Under the pieces are notes generated by a model, which was given only the letters and a program-made list of their open reading frames with translations, did no database searches and had not been told where the DNA came from. Positions 1-7,380 of a stretch of DNA of 25,291 bases are shown piece by piece. Each line of letters opens with the position of its first letter. Position 1 is the stretch's first letter. Source of the DNA: Spartobacteria bacterium (GTDB lineage Bacteria > Verrucomicrobiota > Verrucomicrobiia > Chthoniobacterales > UBA10450). The position numbers and the translations under genes were made by a program. The stretch is taken from positions 1-25,291 of the forward strand of contig JAJPJU010000102.1 of NCBI GenBank assembly GCA_021324035.1, read 5' to 3'.

Positions 1-913
1 CGCTTCGGACCCGAATCTGGCTCGATTCAGAATTTGGATCGATCAATTCGAGGTCGACCCCCTTCATCGGCATGCCGACGAAACCCTCGACCTCGTTTTT
101 CGCGTCGCGGTCGTAACAGATTCCGCCGCATTCCGACGCACCGTAAAAGGAATGGATCGATAATCCGAACTTCTCGCGAAACTTTTGCGCCACCGCGATC
201 GGCAATGGTGCGCCGGCGGAAATACACAGGCGAAGCCTGGGCAGTTTTGGAATGTCTGCCATTTCGCAAAACGCTTGATAGAAGACCGGCATTCCCGGAA
301 ACACCGTCGCGCCTGTTCGCGCGAGATCGTCGAGAACAGCCCGCGGCGTGCGATCACGACTTATGACGATCGGGACACCGCGCGCGATCAAGGGAGTGAG
401 CAAGTTGCTGAATCCGTAGGAGTGCGAAACCGGAATAACACCGAAATTCAGGTCGGCGTCGGTCATTCCCATCGTGTCGCAGATTTGGTCGCAATCGGCG
501 AGTAATTGCTCACTCCGAAAACGAATCATGCGCGGAAGCGACGTGGTCCCGGAGGTCAACTTGAAAAGCACCGGCGGTTTTCCGGCCCAATCGGTATCTG
601 CGGCCTGGGACGATACCGACACCGCATCGTTGACCTGCCGAGGACTGGCAGATTCGTCGAGTGGGAGAAAAATGTGTTCCTTCCGAAGGGATGCGAGGAA
701 CAAGGAGGGTGAGTCCATGTGATTTCCACCTTGCATTGCGGTCACATGGCAGGGCGGCTTGTTGGCCTCAATCCTGGCATGATCCGCCGCATGTTTCTCG
801 ATTTGCCGAAAAGTTCGAACCGCTTTCCCCGCCGTATCGAAAATGGCCGGTGAATCGCCCTTCCGGGCCAGAATTTCCTGCCATCTCTCGAGCAAAACGT
901 CCCTTTGTTTCAT
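1..913 (-). CDS. AMP-binding acyl-CoA synthetase/ligase family protein, partial (C-terminus beyond left edge)
   Basis: Reading the minus strand from the ATG at 913-911 gives 304 codons without a stop to the window edge, so the C-terminal part is missing. It belongs to the ANL superfamily of adenylating enzymes, which activate a carboxylate with ATP. Visible motifs are the P-loop KLTSGTTSLPRM (residues 118-129), CISAGAPL (230-237) and the A5-type motif FYGASECGG (256-264). The P-loop differs from the usual TSGTTGxPK, with Ser for the second Gly and Arg for Lys. The region before the P-loop (about 115 residues) is shorter than in typical family members. The substrate cannot be told: fatty acid, aryl acid or amino acid are all possible. 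It is divergent from rpmE, with about 50 bases between the start codons. No clear ribosome binding site is seen. The family call is firm; the function is open. Confidence 0.85.
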   Translation of the reverse strand, partial: MKQRDVLLERWQEILARKGDSPAIFDTAGKAVRTFRQIEKHAADHARIEANKPPCHVTAMQGGNHMDSPSLFLASLRKEHIFLPLDESASPRQVNDAVSVSSQAADTDWAGKPPVLFKLTSGTTSLPRMIRFRSEQLLADCDQICDTMGMTDADLNFGVIPVSHSYGFSNLLTPLIARGVPIVISRDRTPRAVLDDLARTGATVFPGMPVFYQAFCEMADIPKLPRLRLCISAGAPLPIAVAQKFREKFGLSIHSFYGASECGGICYDRDAKNEVEGFVGMPMKGVDLELIDPNSESSQIRVRS

Positions 914-963
914 TGCTTGCGTAATCGGCGTCCGCAGTTAGATTCGGCGCTCATTTTGAACGA

Positions 964-1191
964 ATGAAAGCGGACATTCATCCAGAATATTACGAGACCG
1001 ACATGGTTTGCGCGTGCGGCGCGGTTTACAAGACCCGCTCGACCCGACGCGACATTAGAATCGGTATCTGTGCCGCTTGTCATCCGTTTTTCACCGGCGA
1101 GCAGAAATTTGTCGATACGGCCGGTCGGGTGGAGAAATTCACCAAGCGCTACGGCAGCGCCAGAGCCACACGCACCGGTAAGAAGGGTTAG
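964..1191 (+). CDS. rpmE: 50S ribosomal protein bL31
   Basis: This 75-residue protein matches bL31 of the large ribosomal subunit. The N-terminus MKADIHPEYY is typical. The zinc-binding (C+) form is indicated by Cys16 and Cys18 plus Cys36 and Cys39, followed by HPFFTG and the conserved FxxRYG-like end. The C-terminal tail is basic. It starts at the ATG at 964 with no good Shine-Dalgarno sequence. A strong intrinsic terminator follows directly, so it is probably its own transcription unit, although prfA lies only 67 bases downstream. The Zn form suggests no need for a separate zinc-free paralogue here, but such a gene could lie elsewhere. Confidence 0.97.
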   Translation: MKADIHPEYYETDMVCACGAVYKTRSTRRDIRIGICAACHPFFTGEQKFVDTAGRVEKFTKRYGSARATRTGKKG

Positions 1192-1201
1192 CTGGTAGTA
1201 G

Positions 1202-1227
1202 AGCCCCGAACGCTTTCGGGGCTTTTT
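1202..1227 (+). terminator. Intrinsic terminator after rpmE
   Basis: A perfect 9-bp stem (AGCCCCGAA paired with TTCGGGGCT) with a 4-base loop is followed directly by a run of five T. It sits 10 bases after the rpmE stop codon and before the prfA ATG. This is the clearest classical terminator in the window. Confidence 0.9.
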
Positions 1228-1258
1228 GTGTGGCCGACACGGCCGCCACTACACATTC

Positions 1259-2335
1259 ATGGACTTTGAGCCTCTCATCCAACGCAAGCGCGAACGGTTC
1301 GATCAACTCGAAAGCGAAATCGCCGATCCCAAGCTGTTCGATAACCGGAAACGCGCGGGCGAAATCATGCGCGAGCACGCCAGTATCAAGGATTTACTGG
1401 CGAAATGGGACCAGTTGGAAACCGCGCGCAAGCAGCTCGACGACAATCGCGAGTTATCCAGCTCACGTGACGTCGAGATTGCCGCGATGGCGGATGACGA
1501 GATTCCGGACCTGGAAAAACGCGTCGCCGAGTTGGAGCGTGATCTGCAGATTGGGCTGCTTCCTCCCGACGAGAACGAAAACCGCGATGCGATCGTCGAA
1601 ATCCGGGCCGGGACCGGAGGCAGCGAAGCGGCCATTTTCGCGGCTGATCTATATAGAATGTACCACCGCTATGCAGAATCGGCCGGGCTTAAGGCCGAAG
1701 ATCTCGAGTCGAGCGCGTCAGAACTGGGCGGGCTCAAGGAAGTCATTTTCAAAGTTTCGGGCGAGTCCGTGTTCCGGAAGCTTCGCTACGAGAGCGGTGT
1801 TCATCGGGTGCAACGGGTGCCGGCGACTGAAGCGCAGGGAAGAATTCACACGTCCACCGCGACGGTCGCGGTGTTGCCGGAAGCGGAGGACGTCGACATT
1901 GAGCTGAAGCCGGAAGATTTGAGAATCGAAGTATCGCGGGCCGGTGGACCGGGTGGCCAGGGCGTGAACACAACGGACTCAGCCGTCCAGGTTATGCACA
2001 TTCCAACTGGAACGATCGTTCGTTGTCAGGACGGCCGGAGTCAGTTGAAAAACAAGGAGAAGGCGATGTCGATTTTGCGGGCGCGACTGCTCGAACGAAA
2101 ACAGCGCGAGGAACAGGAAAAATACAGCGCCCAACGCCGCGGCCAGATCGGCACCGGCGGGCGCGAAGAAAAAATCCGCACCTACAATTTCCCCCAAAAC
2201 CGCCTGACCGACCACCGGATAGGGCTGACTCTATATAATCTGGATCGGGTGATTGATGGCGACCTCGAAGACATGATCAAGGCTCTGCAGGCCGCTGATG
2301 TCGCAGAACGCTTGAAGGAGTCGTCAATTGCGTGA
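1259..2335 (+). CDS. prfA: Peptide chain release factor 1 (RF1)
   Basis: The 358-residue product recognises UAA and UAG stop codons in the ribosomal A site and triggers release of the finished peptide. The decoding tripeptide Pro-Ala-Thr is at 188-190 (in RVPATEAQGR), which marks RF1 rather than RF2 (Ser-Pro-Phe). The catalytic GGQ is at 232-234 in GGPGGQGVN. Length agrees with the family (about 360). I chose the ATG at 1259; an in-frame TTG at 1226 lies inside the rpmE terminator and would add 11 non-homologous residues. The next gene overlaps its end, and prmC, whose product methylates the GGQ glutamine, lies two genes downstream, so co-expression makes sense. Confidence 0.97.
   Translation: MDFEPLIQRKRERFDQLESEIADPKLFDNRKRAGEIMREHASIKDLLAKWDQLETARKQLDDNRELSSSRDVEIAAMADDEIPDLEKRVAELERDLQIGLLPPDENENRDAIVEIRAGTGGSEAAIFAADLYRMYHRYAESAGLKAEDLESSASELGGLKEVIFKVSGESVFRKLRYESGVHRVQRVPATEAQGRIHTSTATVAVLPEAEDVDIELKPEDLRIEVSRAGGPGGQGVNTTDSAVQVMHIPTGTIVRCQDGRSQLKNKEKAMSILRARLLERKQREEQEKYSAQRRGQIGTGGREEKIRTYNFPQNRLTDHRIGLTLYNLDRVIDGDLEDMIKALQAADVAERLKESSIA
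2315..2320 (+). promoter_or_regulatory. Shine-Dalgarno site for the cytosine deaminase TTG start
   Basis: AAGGAG lies seven bases before the TTG at 2328, inside the end of prfA. Since most genes here lack such a site, this favours the TTG over the ATG at 2355. Confidence 0.55.
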
Positions 2336-2795
2336 TTCGGACGTAATCAACCCAATGGCTGACATTTTCCTGCGCGGAGCAATTGAAGAAGCAAAGCGCG
2401 GTTTAAGCGAAGGTGGAATTCCGATCGGTTCGGTTCTTGTTTGCGATAATCAAATCATCGGACGCGGCCACAATCAGCGCATTCAAAAAGGTAGTGTGAT
2501 TCATCACGGCGAGATGAACTGCCTCGAAAATGCCGGCCGCCAAAAAGCTGACGTTTATCGCCAGTGCACCATATACACGACGCTGTCGCCGTGTCCGATG
2601 TGCACCGGCGCGATTTTACTTTATCGAATTCCAAGCGTGGTCATCGGCGAAAATGTGACCTTCAAAGGCGCGGAAGATCTGCTCCGGGACAGCGGTGTGA
2701 ACGTCGACGTTGTTCAGGACCCGGAATGCATCCAAATCATGCGCGCGTTTATTGCGGCGAATCCGGGATTGTGGAACGAAGACATCGGCGTCTGA
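2328..2795 (+). CDS. Cytosine deaminase, yeast (Fcy1) type
   Basis: This zinc-dependent deaminase of the CDA fold very probably converts cytosine to uracil and ammonia for pyrimidine salvage. It follows yeast Fcy1 closely along its whole length: GRGHNxRxQKG (45-55, with the substrate-contacting Asn49), HGE (60-62, zinc ligand and proton shuttle), TTLSPCPMCTGAI (84-96, zinc ligands Cys89 and Cys92) and the C-terminal WNEDIG (149-154), where yeast has WFEDIG with the cytosine-contacting Asp. The TTG start at 2328 has AAGGAG seven bases upstream and overlaps the prfA end by 8 bases. An ATG at 2355 is the alternative and fits the yeast N-terminus better, but has a poor ribosome binding site. TadA and guanine deaminase are less likely because of the C-terminal motif. 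It lies between prfA and prmC, an unusual place. Confidence 0.88.
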   Translation: MRDSDVINPMADIFLRGAIEEAKRGLSEGGIPIGSVLVCDNQIIGRGHNQRIQKGSVIHHGEMNCLENAGRQKADVYRQCTIYTTLSPCPMCTGAILLYRIPSVVIGENVTFKGAEDLLRDSGVNVDVVQDPECIQIMRAFIAANPGLWNEDIGV

Positions 2796-2798
2796 CTC

Positions 2799-3638
2799 AT
2801 GACGTTGCTCGAAGTGTTACAATCGACCACCGGTTACTTTGAGAAGCACAAGCTCGAGAATCCGCGATTGAACGCCGAGCATCTGCTGGCGCACGTGCTT
2901 GGAAAAACTCGAATGGATATCTACCTCGAATTCGAACGCACCCTTTCCGAAGCCGAGTTGCAGCCATTGCGAGAGCTGGTGAAACGTCGCGGCCAGGGCG
3001 AACCACTTCAACATTTATTGGGCACGGTTGAATTTTGCGGACAGATTTTCGCGATCGACAACCGCGCTCTGGTCCCGAGACCGGAGACCGAAGAACTCGT
3101 TGAATCGCTAATTGCGGAATGCGAATCGCGAAATGCAAAAACAATCGTGGACGTTGGAACGGGAAGCGGAGTAATCGCACTCAGTTTGGCGAAGAAGTTT
3201 CCAGAAGCGAAAGTTTGCGCAGTCGATATTTCGGAGGAAGCGCTCGCGCTGGCGCGAGAAAATGCGGCGCGACTTGGGTTGGCTGAGCGAGTTGAATTTC
3301 GAAAAGGCGACCTTCTCGAAAATTTCACAGAAAGATTCGATGTGATTGTTGCGAATCTTCCCTACGTTTCCATGAATGACCGGCATCTTCTCGCGCGCGA
3401 AGTGCTGCATGACCCGGAGGTAGCGCTTTTTGCCGGACCAATGGGTGATGAATTGGTTCGACGCCTGATTGACCAGGCGGCTCAGCATTTGAGTCCGGGT
3501 GGCCTGCTCGCCCTCGAAATTGGGATCAATCAAAGTGAAGGCCTGGCCGGATTTTTACGTCAAAAAAATTATCACGACATCCAGTCCAAAAAGGACTATT
3601 CAGGTATCACGCGTTTCCTCTTAGCAAGGTATGGATAA
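2799..3638 (+). CDS. prmC: Peptide chain release factor N5-glutamine methyltransferase (PrmC/HemK)
   Basis: The 279-residue protein transfers a methyl group from S-adenosylmethionine to the Gln of the GGQ motif in RF1/RF2. The N-terminal helical substrate-binding domain spans about 1-90 and includes the family signature RGQGEPLQHLLG (64-75) and LVPRPETEEL (91-100). The SAM-binding motif I is VDVGTGSGVIALSLA (117-131). The catalytic motif reads NLPY (186-189) rather than the common NPPY. It starts three bases after the deaminase stop codon and its last codons overlap the murA start (ATGGATAA), which suggests translational coupling. prfA lies two genes upstream. Confidence 0.95.
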   Translation: MTLLEVLQSTTGYFEKHKLENPRLNAEHLLAHVLGKTRMDIYLEFERTLSEAELQPLRELVKRRGQGEPLQHLLGTVEFCGQIFAIDNRALVPRPETEELVESLIAECESRNAKTIVDVGTGSGVIALSLAKKFPEAKVCAVDISEEALALARENAARLGLAERVEFRKGDLLENFTERFDVIVANLPYVSMNDRHLLAREVLHDPEVALFAGPMGDELVRRLIDQAAQHLSPGGLLALEIGINQSEGLAGFLRQKNYHDIQSKKDYSGITRFLLARYG

Positions 3639-4890
3639 GATCCGTATTCACGGTGGGCGGCCGCTCAGTGGTTCGATTAAAATCAGCGGGTCGAAGAATT
3701 CTGCCCTGCCAATTCTGGCTGCTACTCTTTTGACCAAAGAACCGTGCACCATTCGGCGGGTGCCGGATCTAAGCGATACGAATTACATGCTTCAGATTCT
3801 GAAGCATCTTGGTGCGGAGGTGGAACGCGCCAGCGGTACTGTCAACATCGCGTCGGCCCGAATCGAATCGATTGCTCCCTACGATGTGGTTCGCAAGATG
3901 CGCGCGTCGGTTTGCGTGATCGGTCCGCTGCTTGGCCGGTGCAAAGAAGCGACCGTATCGATGCCGGGAGGGTGCGTTATCGGCGACCGCCCGATCGATT
4001 TACATTTGAGAGGCTTCGAGGCGCTGGGTGCGGCGGTTCGGGTAGAAGGCGGCAACATCAAAGTGTTTGCGCCGAAATTAACCGGAGCGGTCGTCAATCT
4101 TCGCGGCAAGTTTGGCCCGACTGTACTCGGCACCGATAATGTGATGATGGCAGCCGTTCTGGCCGATGGGACAACGGTGATCGAAGGAGCCGCCCAGGAA
4201 CCGGAAGTCGTCGATCTCGCAAATTTTCTAAACAAGATGGGCGCGAAGGTTGAGGGCGCCGGAACGCGACGAATCATTGTTGAGGGCGTTAAAGAGCTGC
4301 ACGGCACCGAACACGACATCATTCCGGATCGCATCGAAACCGGAACTTTTTTGGTCGCGGGTGCTATTTGTGGAAAGGGAATCACGGTTAAGCGTGCGGA
4401 CGCGGCACATGTCACTGCGGTCACCAATGCGCTGTTAAGTTGCGGCTATCGAGTCGAAACCAAGGCCGACACCATTTCGGTATTTCCAAACGGCACTTCG
4501 AAACCCCTCGAAATTTCGACCGAACCTTACCCCGGTTTTCCGACCGACATGCAAGCCCAGATGTGTGCGCTCCTTTCCACCACCAAGGGGATCAGTGTAA
4601 TTACGGAGAATATTTTCCCGCAGCGTTACATGCACGTCGCTGAATTGAAGCGAATGGGCGCGCAGGTCGATCTGGAAGGATCGACGGCAGTTATTCAGGG
4701 AGTCGATCATTTGTTAGGCGCGCCGGTGATGGCGAGTGACCTGCGGGCATCGGCCGCCCTGGTGCTTGCCGGATTGAAGGCAGAGGGAGTTACCGAGGTC
4801 AGCAGGGTTTATCACATTGACCGCGGTTACGAGCATCTTGATGAAAAACTCAGCGAGCTCGGCGCCGAGATCGAACGCGTCAAAGCATAG
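3631..4890 (+). CDS. murA: UDP-N-acetylglucosamine 1-carboxyvinyltransferase (MurA)
   Basis: MurA adds enolpyruvate from PEP to UDP-GlcNAc, the first committed step of peptidoglycan synthesis in the cytoplasm. The 419-residue length equals that of E. coli MurA. Visible landmarks are GSKNSALPILAA (20-31, with the conserved Lys22-Asn23), the catalytic-loop Cys115 in MPGGCVIGDRPIDLH, and PGFPTDMQAQ with the conserved Asp. Having Cys rather than Asp at 115 predicts the fosfomycin-sensitive form, as known for the family. The start overlaps the end of prmC by 8 bases. No terminator was seen downstream; a repeat-rich AT-rich gap follows. Confidence 0.97.
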   Translation: MDKIRIHGGRPLSGSIKISGSKNSALPILAATLLTKEPCTIRRVPDLSDTNYMLQILKHLGAEVERASGTVNIASARIESIAPYDVVRKMRASVCVIGPLLGRCKEATVSMPGGCVIGDRPIDLHLRGFEALGAAVRVEGGNIKVFAPKLTGAVVNLRGKFGPTVLGTDNVMMAAVLADGTTVIEGAAQEPEVVDLANFLNKMGAKVEGAGTRRIIVEGVKELHGTEHDIIPDRIETGTFLVAGAICGKGITVKRADAAHVTAVTNALLSCGYRVETKADTISVFPNGTSKPLEISTEPYPGFPTDMQAQMCALLSTTKGISVITENIFPQRYMHVAELKRMGAQVDLEGSTAVIQGVDHLLGAPVMASDLRASAALVLAGLKAEGVTEVSRVYHIDRGYEHLDEKLSELGAEIERVKA

Positions 4891-4904
4891 AGGCGGAAAA
4901 TCCC

Positions 4905-5031
4905 AATTTTCAATTTCGAAACTCGAAACAAATGCGAATGATTAAAATTCGAAAAGCTGTGCAGTTTCCTTTTGATTTCTTCGAATTTGTATTTCGTGCT
5001 GGTTTCGAATTTCGGATTTCGAACTGCCAGT
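4905..5031. repeat. AT-rich intergenic repeat built from TTCGAA-like words
   Basis: The gap after murA is full of variants of ATTCGAAA. The left part reads them as GAAACTCGAAAC and AAATTCGAAAA; the right part has the opposite orientation (TTCGAATTTG, TTTCGAATTTCGG, TTTCGAAC). Composition is clearly more AT-rich than the neighbouring genes. It resembles the family at both ends of nfo (5486-5527 and 6374-6390). No gene was seen. Confidence 0.6.
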
Positions 5032-5056
5032 TTGTCGCCTGCTCAACCAAATAATT

Positions 5057-5440
5057 ATGGACCAACAATCTTCTCCTCCATCCACTCCTGCCGGAACTAC
5101 TTCATCCGAAATACGCAACTGGTCGGTGCTTTGTCACGCCAGCGCTCTGGCCGGACTATTTTTTCACGTGCTCGGTTTTTTTCTTGGTCCATTGATCGTG
5201 TGGTTGATCAAGCGCGATGCCTCGTCCGAGATCGACGCCAACGGAAAAGAATCGGTCAACTTTCAAATCTCAATGCTGATCTATCACGCAATCGCGTTTA
5301 TTCTCTGCTTCGTCCTGATCGGTATCCCTATTTTGATCGCACTCTGGATTGCCGACATTGTCTTCGTCATCATTGCTTCGGTGAAAACGAGCAACGGCGA
5401 GTTTTACCGTTATCCCCTGACGATCCGGTTCTTGAAGTAG
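5057..5440 (+). CDS. DUF4870 domain membrane protein (Tic20-like)
   Basis: This is a 127-residue membrane protein of unknown function. After a Ser/Pro/Thr-rich hydrophilic start (1-17) come WSVLCHASALAG, a hydrophobic segment (about 28-50, with GPLIVWLIKRD at its end), the conserved EIDANGKESVNFQ segment (about 56-68), and two more hydrophobic stretches (about 70-108) ending with YRYPLTIRFL. This order is characteristic of DUF4870. No ribosome binding site is evident before the ATG. It stands alone between repeat-rich gaps, so the context says nothing of its role. Confidence 0.88.
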   Translation: MDQQSSPPSTPAGTTSSEIRNWSVLCHASALAGLFFHVLGFFLGPLIVWLIKRDASSEIDANGKESVNFQISMLIYHAIAFILCFVLIGIPILIALWIADIVFVIIASVKTSNGEFYRYPLTIRFLK

Positions 5441-5449
5441 GGCATTAGA

Positions 5450-5527
5450 GATTTAACGATTTAGTGATTTAACGAATCGCGAGCTCTTCGGATTTGTTTC
5501 GAGATTCGTCATTCGAGATTCGTCATT
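5450..5527. repeat. Intergenic repeats: GATTTAACGA words and a tandem 14-mer
   Basis: Three near copies of GATTTA(A)CGA lie at about 5450-5475. Two perfect tandem copies of the 14-mer CGAGATTCGTCATT follow at 5500-5513 and 5514-5527. The second copy contains the nfo stop codon (minus strand TGA at 5525-5523). The word CTTCGGATTT just before is also present at the other end of nfo. Confidence 0.8.
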
Positions 5528-6389
5528 TTTTCTCCACAAGGGCTCGCAATTTTCTGAGATTAATCACATCTTCGCGCATCTCTTTGCCTTTGGGAGTTTC
5601 GAGCACTTTTGGGATTTTTCGAAACCGCCGGTCGGTCATGATGAATCGAAACGCGTCGAGCCCGATTTGCCCCTTGCCGATGTGCTCGTGCCGGTCGACT
5701 CGCGAGCCGCGGGGCGTTTTGGAATCATTGACGTGGATCGCGGCCAAATGTTTCAGGCCAATCAGGCGATTGAACTCTCGAAATGTTTTTCTGACGCCGG
5801 CTTCGCTGCCGATATCGTAGCCGGCGGCGAACACGTGGGCCGTGTCCAGGCAAACGCAAAGCCGCTCGGGCTCGCGCACGCTCTTAATAATATGAGCGAT
5901 TTGCTCGAACCGATGACCGAGACATGAGCCCTGTCCGGCTGTGGTTTCTAAAGCGATCCGCGTTTTCACTTTTGGAACCTTGCGAAAGACGGAATCGATC
6001 GATTTGGCAATCTTATCGAGACCCGCTTCTTCGCCGGCGCCGAGATGCGCGCCGGGATGCAAAACCAGGAACGGAAGCTCGAGCTGATCCGCCCGCGTTA
6101 ATTCCTCGGCAAGCGCGCGGATTGAGTTGGTCAGAAACTGCGGATTTGTGGCCGCGGGATTGATCAAATAATTGGCGTGAGCAAAAATCGACCGCAGTTC
6201 GCGGCGTTGCCGATGTTCAAGGAACGCTCGAATTTCCTCACGGGTCAGCGGACGGGCAAACCATTGCATGTTGTTCTTCACGAAAATCTGGATGGCGGTG
6301 CATTGGATTGAGCAGCCGCGCTCGATCGCGGTGTGGACGCCGCCGCCAATCGACATGTGAGCACCTAGAAGAACTTCGGATTTCGTCAT
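5523..6389 (-). CDS. nfo: Deoxyribonuclease IV (endonuclease IV, AP endonuclease)
   Basis: This base-excision repair enzyme cuts the DNA backbone 5' of abasic sites using a three-metal zinc centre in a TIM barrel. The 288-residue protein has LLGAHMSIGGGV near the start, HANYLIN, LHPGAHLGAG, ALETTAGQG, CLDTAHVFAAGYD, IHVNDSK and DRHEHIGKGQIG, covering the expected His, Glu and Asp metal ligands in order. The first residues MTKSEV are extra relative to typical members and are encoded by a copy of the ATGACGAAATCCGAAG-type repeat; the stop codon lies in a related repeat. It follows the esterase gene (6509-7222) on the same strand, with hairpins between. Confidence 0.96.
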   Translation of the reverse strand: MTKSEVLLGAHMSIGGGVHTAIERGCSIQCTAIQIFVKNNMQWFARPLTREEIRAFLEHRQRRELRSIFAHANYLINPAATNPQFLTNSIRALAEELTRADQLELPFLVLHPGAHLGAGEEAGLDKIAKSIDSVFRKVPKVKTRIALETTAGQGSCLGHRFEQIAHIIKSVREPERLCVCLDTAHVFAAGYDIGSEAGVRKTFREFNRLIGLKHLAAIHVNDSKTPRGSRVDRHEHIGKGQIGLDAFRFIMTDRRFRKIPKVLETPKGKEMREDVINLRKLRALVEKK

Positions 6390-6397
6390 TTCAGTAA

Positions 6398-6418
6398 CAC
6401 CGCGGCTTTAGCCCGGTG
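6398..6418. repeat. Imperfect hairpin, CACCG...CGGTG
   Basis: CACCG, then CGGC, a TTTA loop, GCC and CGGTG form a short hairpin with one bulged C. It lies just upstream of the nfo start codon and is the first of three palindromes in this gap. Confidence 0.65.
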
Positions 6419-6438
6419 ATGATTGCAAACGAGCGAGT

Positions 6439-6456
6439 AAGCCGTTTAAACGGCTT
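6439..6456. repeat. Perfect 18-base palindrome
   Basis: AAGCCGTTTAAACGGCTT is exactly self-complementary. It lies between the esterase stop and nfo start, both on the minus strand. Confidence 0.8.
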
Positions 6457-6473
6457 TGACGTTTGGGAGTTCC

Positions 6474-6497
6474 AACACCGGCCTGAAGGCCGGTGTT
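6474..6497. repeat. REP-like perfect hairpin (10-bp stem, TGAA loop)
   Basis: AACACCGGCC and GGCCGGTGTT pair perfectly around TGAA. It lies 11 bases beyond the stop codon of the minus-strand esterase, where it could protect the 3' end of the mRNA. There is no T-run, so it is not a standard terminator. Confidence 0.8.
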
Positions 6498-6508
6498 AAT
6501 GAAAACCG

Positions 6509-7222
6509 CTACGTAATCTTCGACAAGTATTGCGGCAGCATGTCGCACCAGTAATTCCAATCATGGCCGCGCCATTTTCCGTCATCGAGCCAATGCTGAA
6601 TGCCTTTGGAGTTTAGAATTTCGGAGAGCCGGTATGATTCGTGACGGGTGTTATCCCATTCGCCGGTGCCGATAATGATGCCCATGTGGTTGTATTTCCA
6701 CGGATCGGTCGTGTTCGGGAGATATTCATAAGGGCTATTGAAATAAATGTTGTCGTCCCAGTAGCCGTTGAAGAAATCGCTGATGTCGAACGATCCACTC
6801 AAGGAAATGAGGTGGCTGACTGTATCGGGATAACGAAACGCGACGTTGGCCGCGTGATAAGCTCCCAAACTTGCGCCGGTCACCGCCACCCGATGGCAAT
6901 GGCATTCTTTTCGCGCGAGATCGAACACGTCATTCACGATAACCCGTTCGTAGGCGTTGTGGGTTTTCATTCGATCGGCCGGATGAATTCCCTTGTTGTA
7001 AAAACTTTCCAAGTCGATCGCGTCCGGACAATAAACGGTCACTTTCCCGGCGTCGACAAAACCGGCGATCGAGCCGACCAGGCCGAAGTCCCTGTTCTGG
7101 AAATAACGGCCGAACGAAGTCGGATAGATAATCAGTGGCAGCCCGCCGCCATTGCCGAACGCGAGCATTTCAAAATCGCGACTAAGCCAGGGGGTGTACC
7201 AGCGGATATAACGTTCGTTCAT
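6509..7222 (-). CDS. Putative esterase, alpha/beta-hydrolase fold
   Basis: The 237-residue protein has the nucleophile elbow GASLG (Ser118 in VAVTGASLGAYHAAN), a probable acid at about Asp190 (GTGEWDNTR) and a probable catalytic His220 (RGHDWNYW). This fits the putative-esterase (esterase D-like) group of serine hydrolases. No signal peptide is seen, so it is likely cytoplasmic. The substrate is unknown. It is divergent from a second esterase of the same broad family at 7381. The start ATG at 7222 gives MNERYIRWYTPWLSRDFEML, which agrees with the compact form of the family. Confidence 0.85.
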   Translation of the reverse strand: MNERYIRWYTPWLSRDFEMLAFGNGGGLPLIIYPTSFGRYFQNRDFGLVGSIAGFVDAGKVTVYCPDAIDLESFYNKGIHPADRMKTHNAYERVIVNDVFDLARKECHCHRVAVTGASLGAYHAANVAFRYPDTVSHLISLSGSFDISDFFNGYWDDNIYFNSPYEYLPNTTDPWKYNHMGIIIGTGEWDNTRHESYRLSEILNSKGIQHWLDDGKWRGHDWNYWCDMLPQYLSKIT

Positions 7223-7238
7223 GGGTTCGGAATAACTA

Positions 7239-7322
7239 GACAGGATTAACCGGGTTTACACGTTGGAAATCTTTCGAAGGGGCGCATTCTGCCGAATCGT
7301 AAACGGTCCTGTAAATCCTGTC
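7239..7322. repeat. Inverted copies of GACAGGATTxAC between divergent esterase genes
   Basis: GACAGGATTAAC at 7239-7250 and, inverted, the complement of GACAGGATTTACAGGACC at 7305-7322 flank about 54 bases. This lies in the divergent gap between the two esterase genes, where their promoters should also be; no clear -35/-10 pair was recognised. Confidence 0.65.
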
Positions 7323-7380
7323 TTTCTTGTCTCAAGCCGGTGGACAAAACCGCCATTTTCAACGAAGCGTCTCGTTTCTC

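Noticed and set aside
1226..1258. TTG start for prfA, 11 codons before the ATG
   Set aside because: It lies inside the rpmE terminator and adds residues unlike RF1 N-termini.
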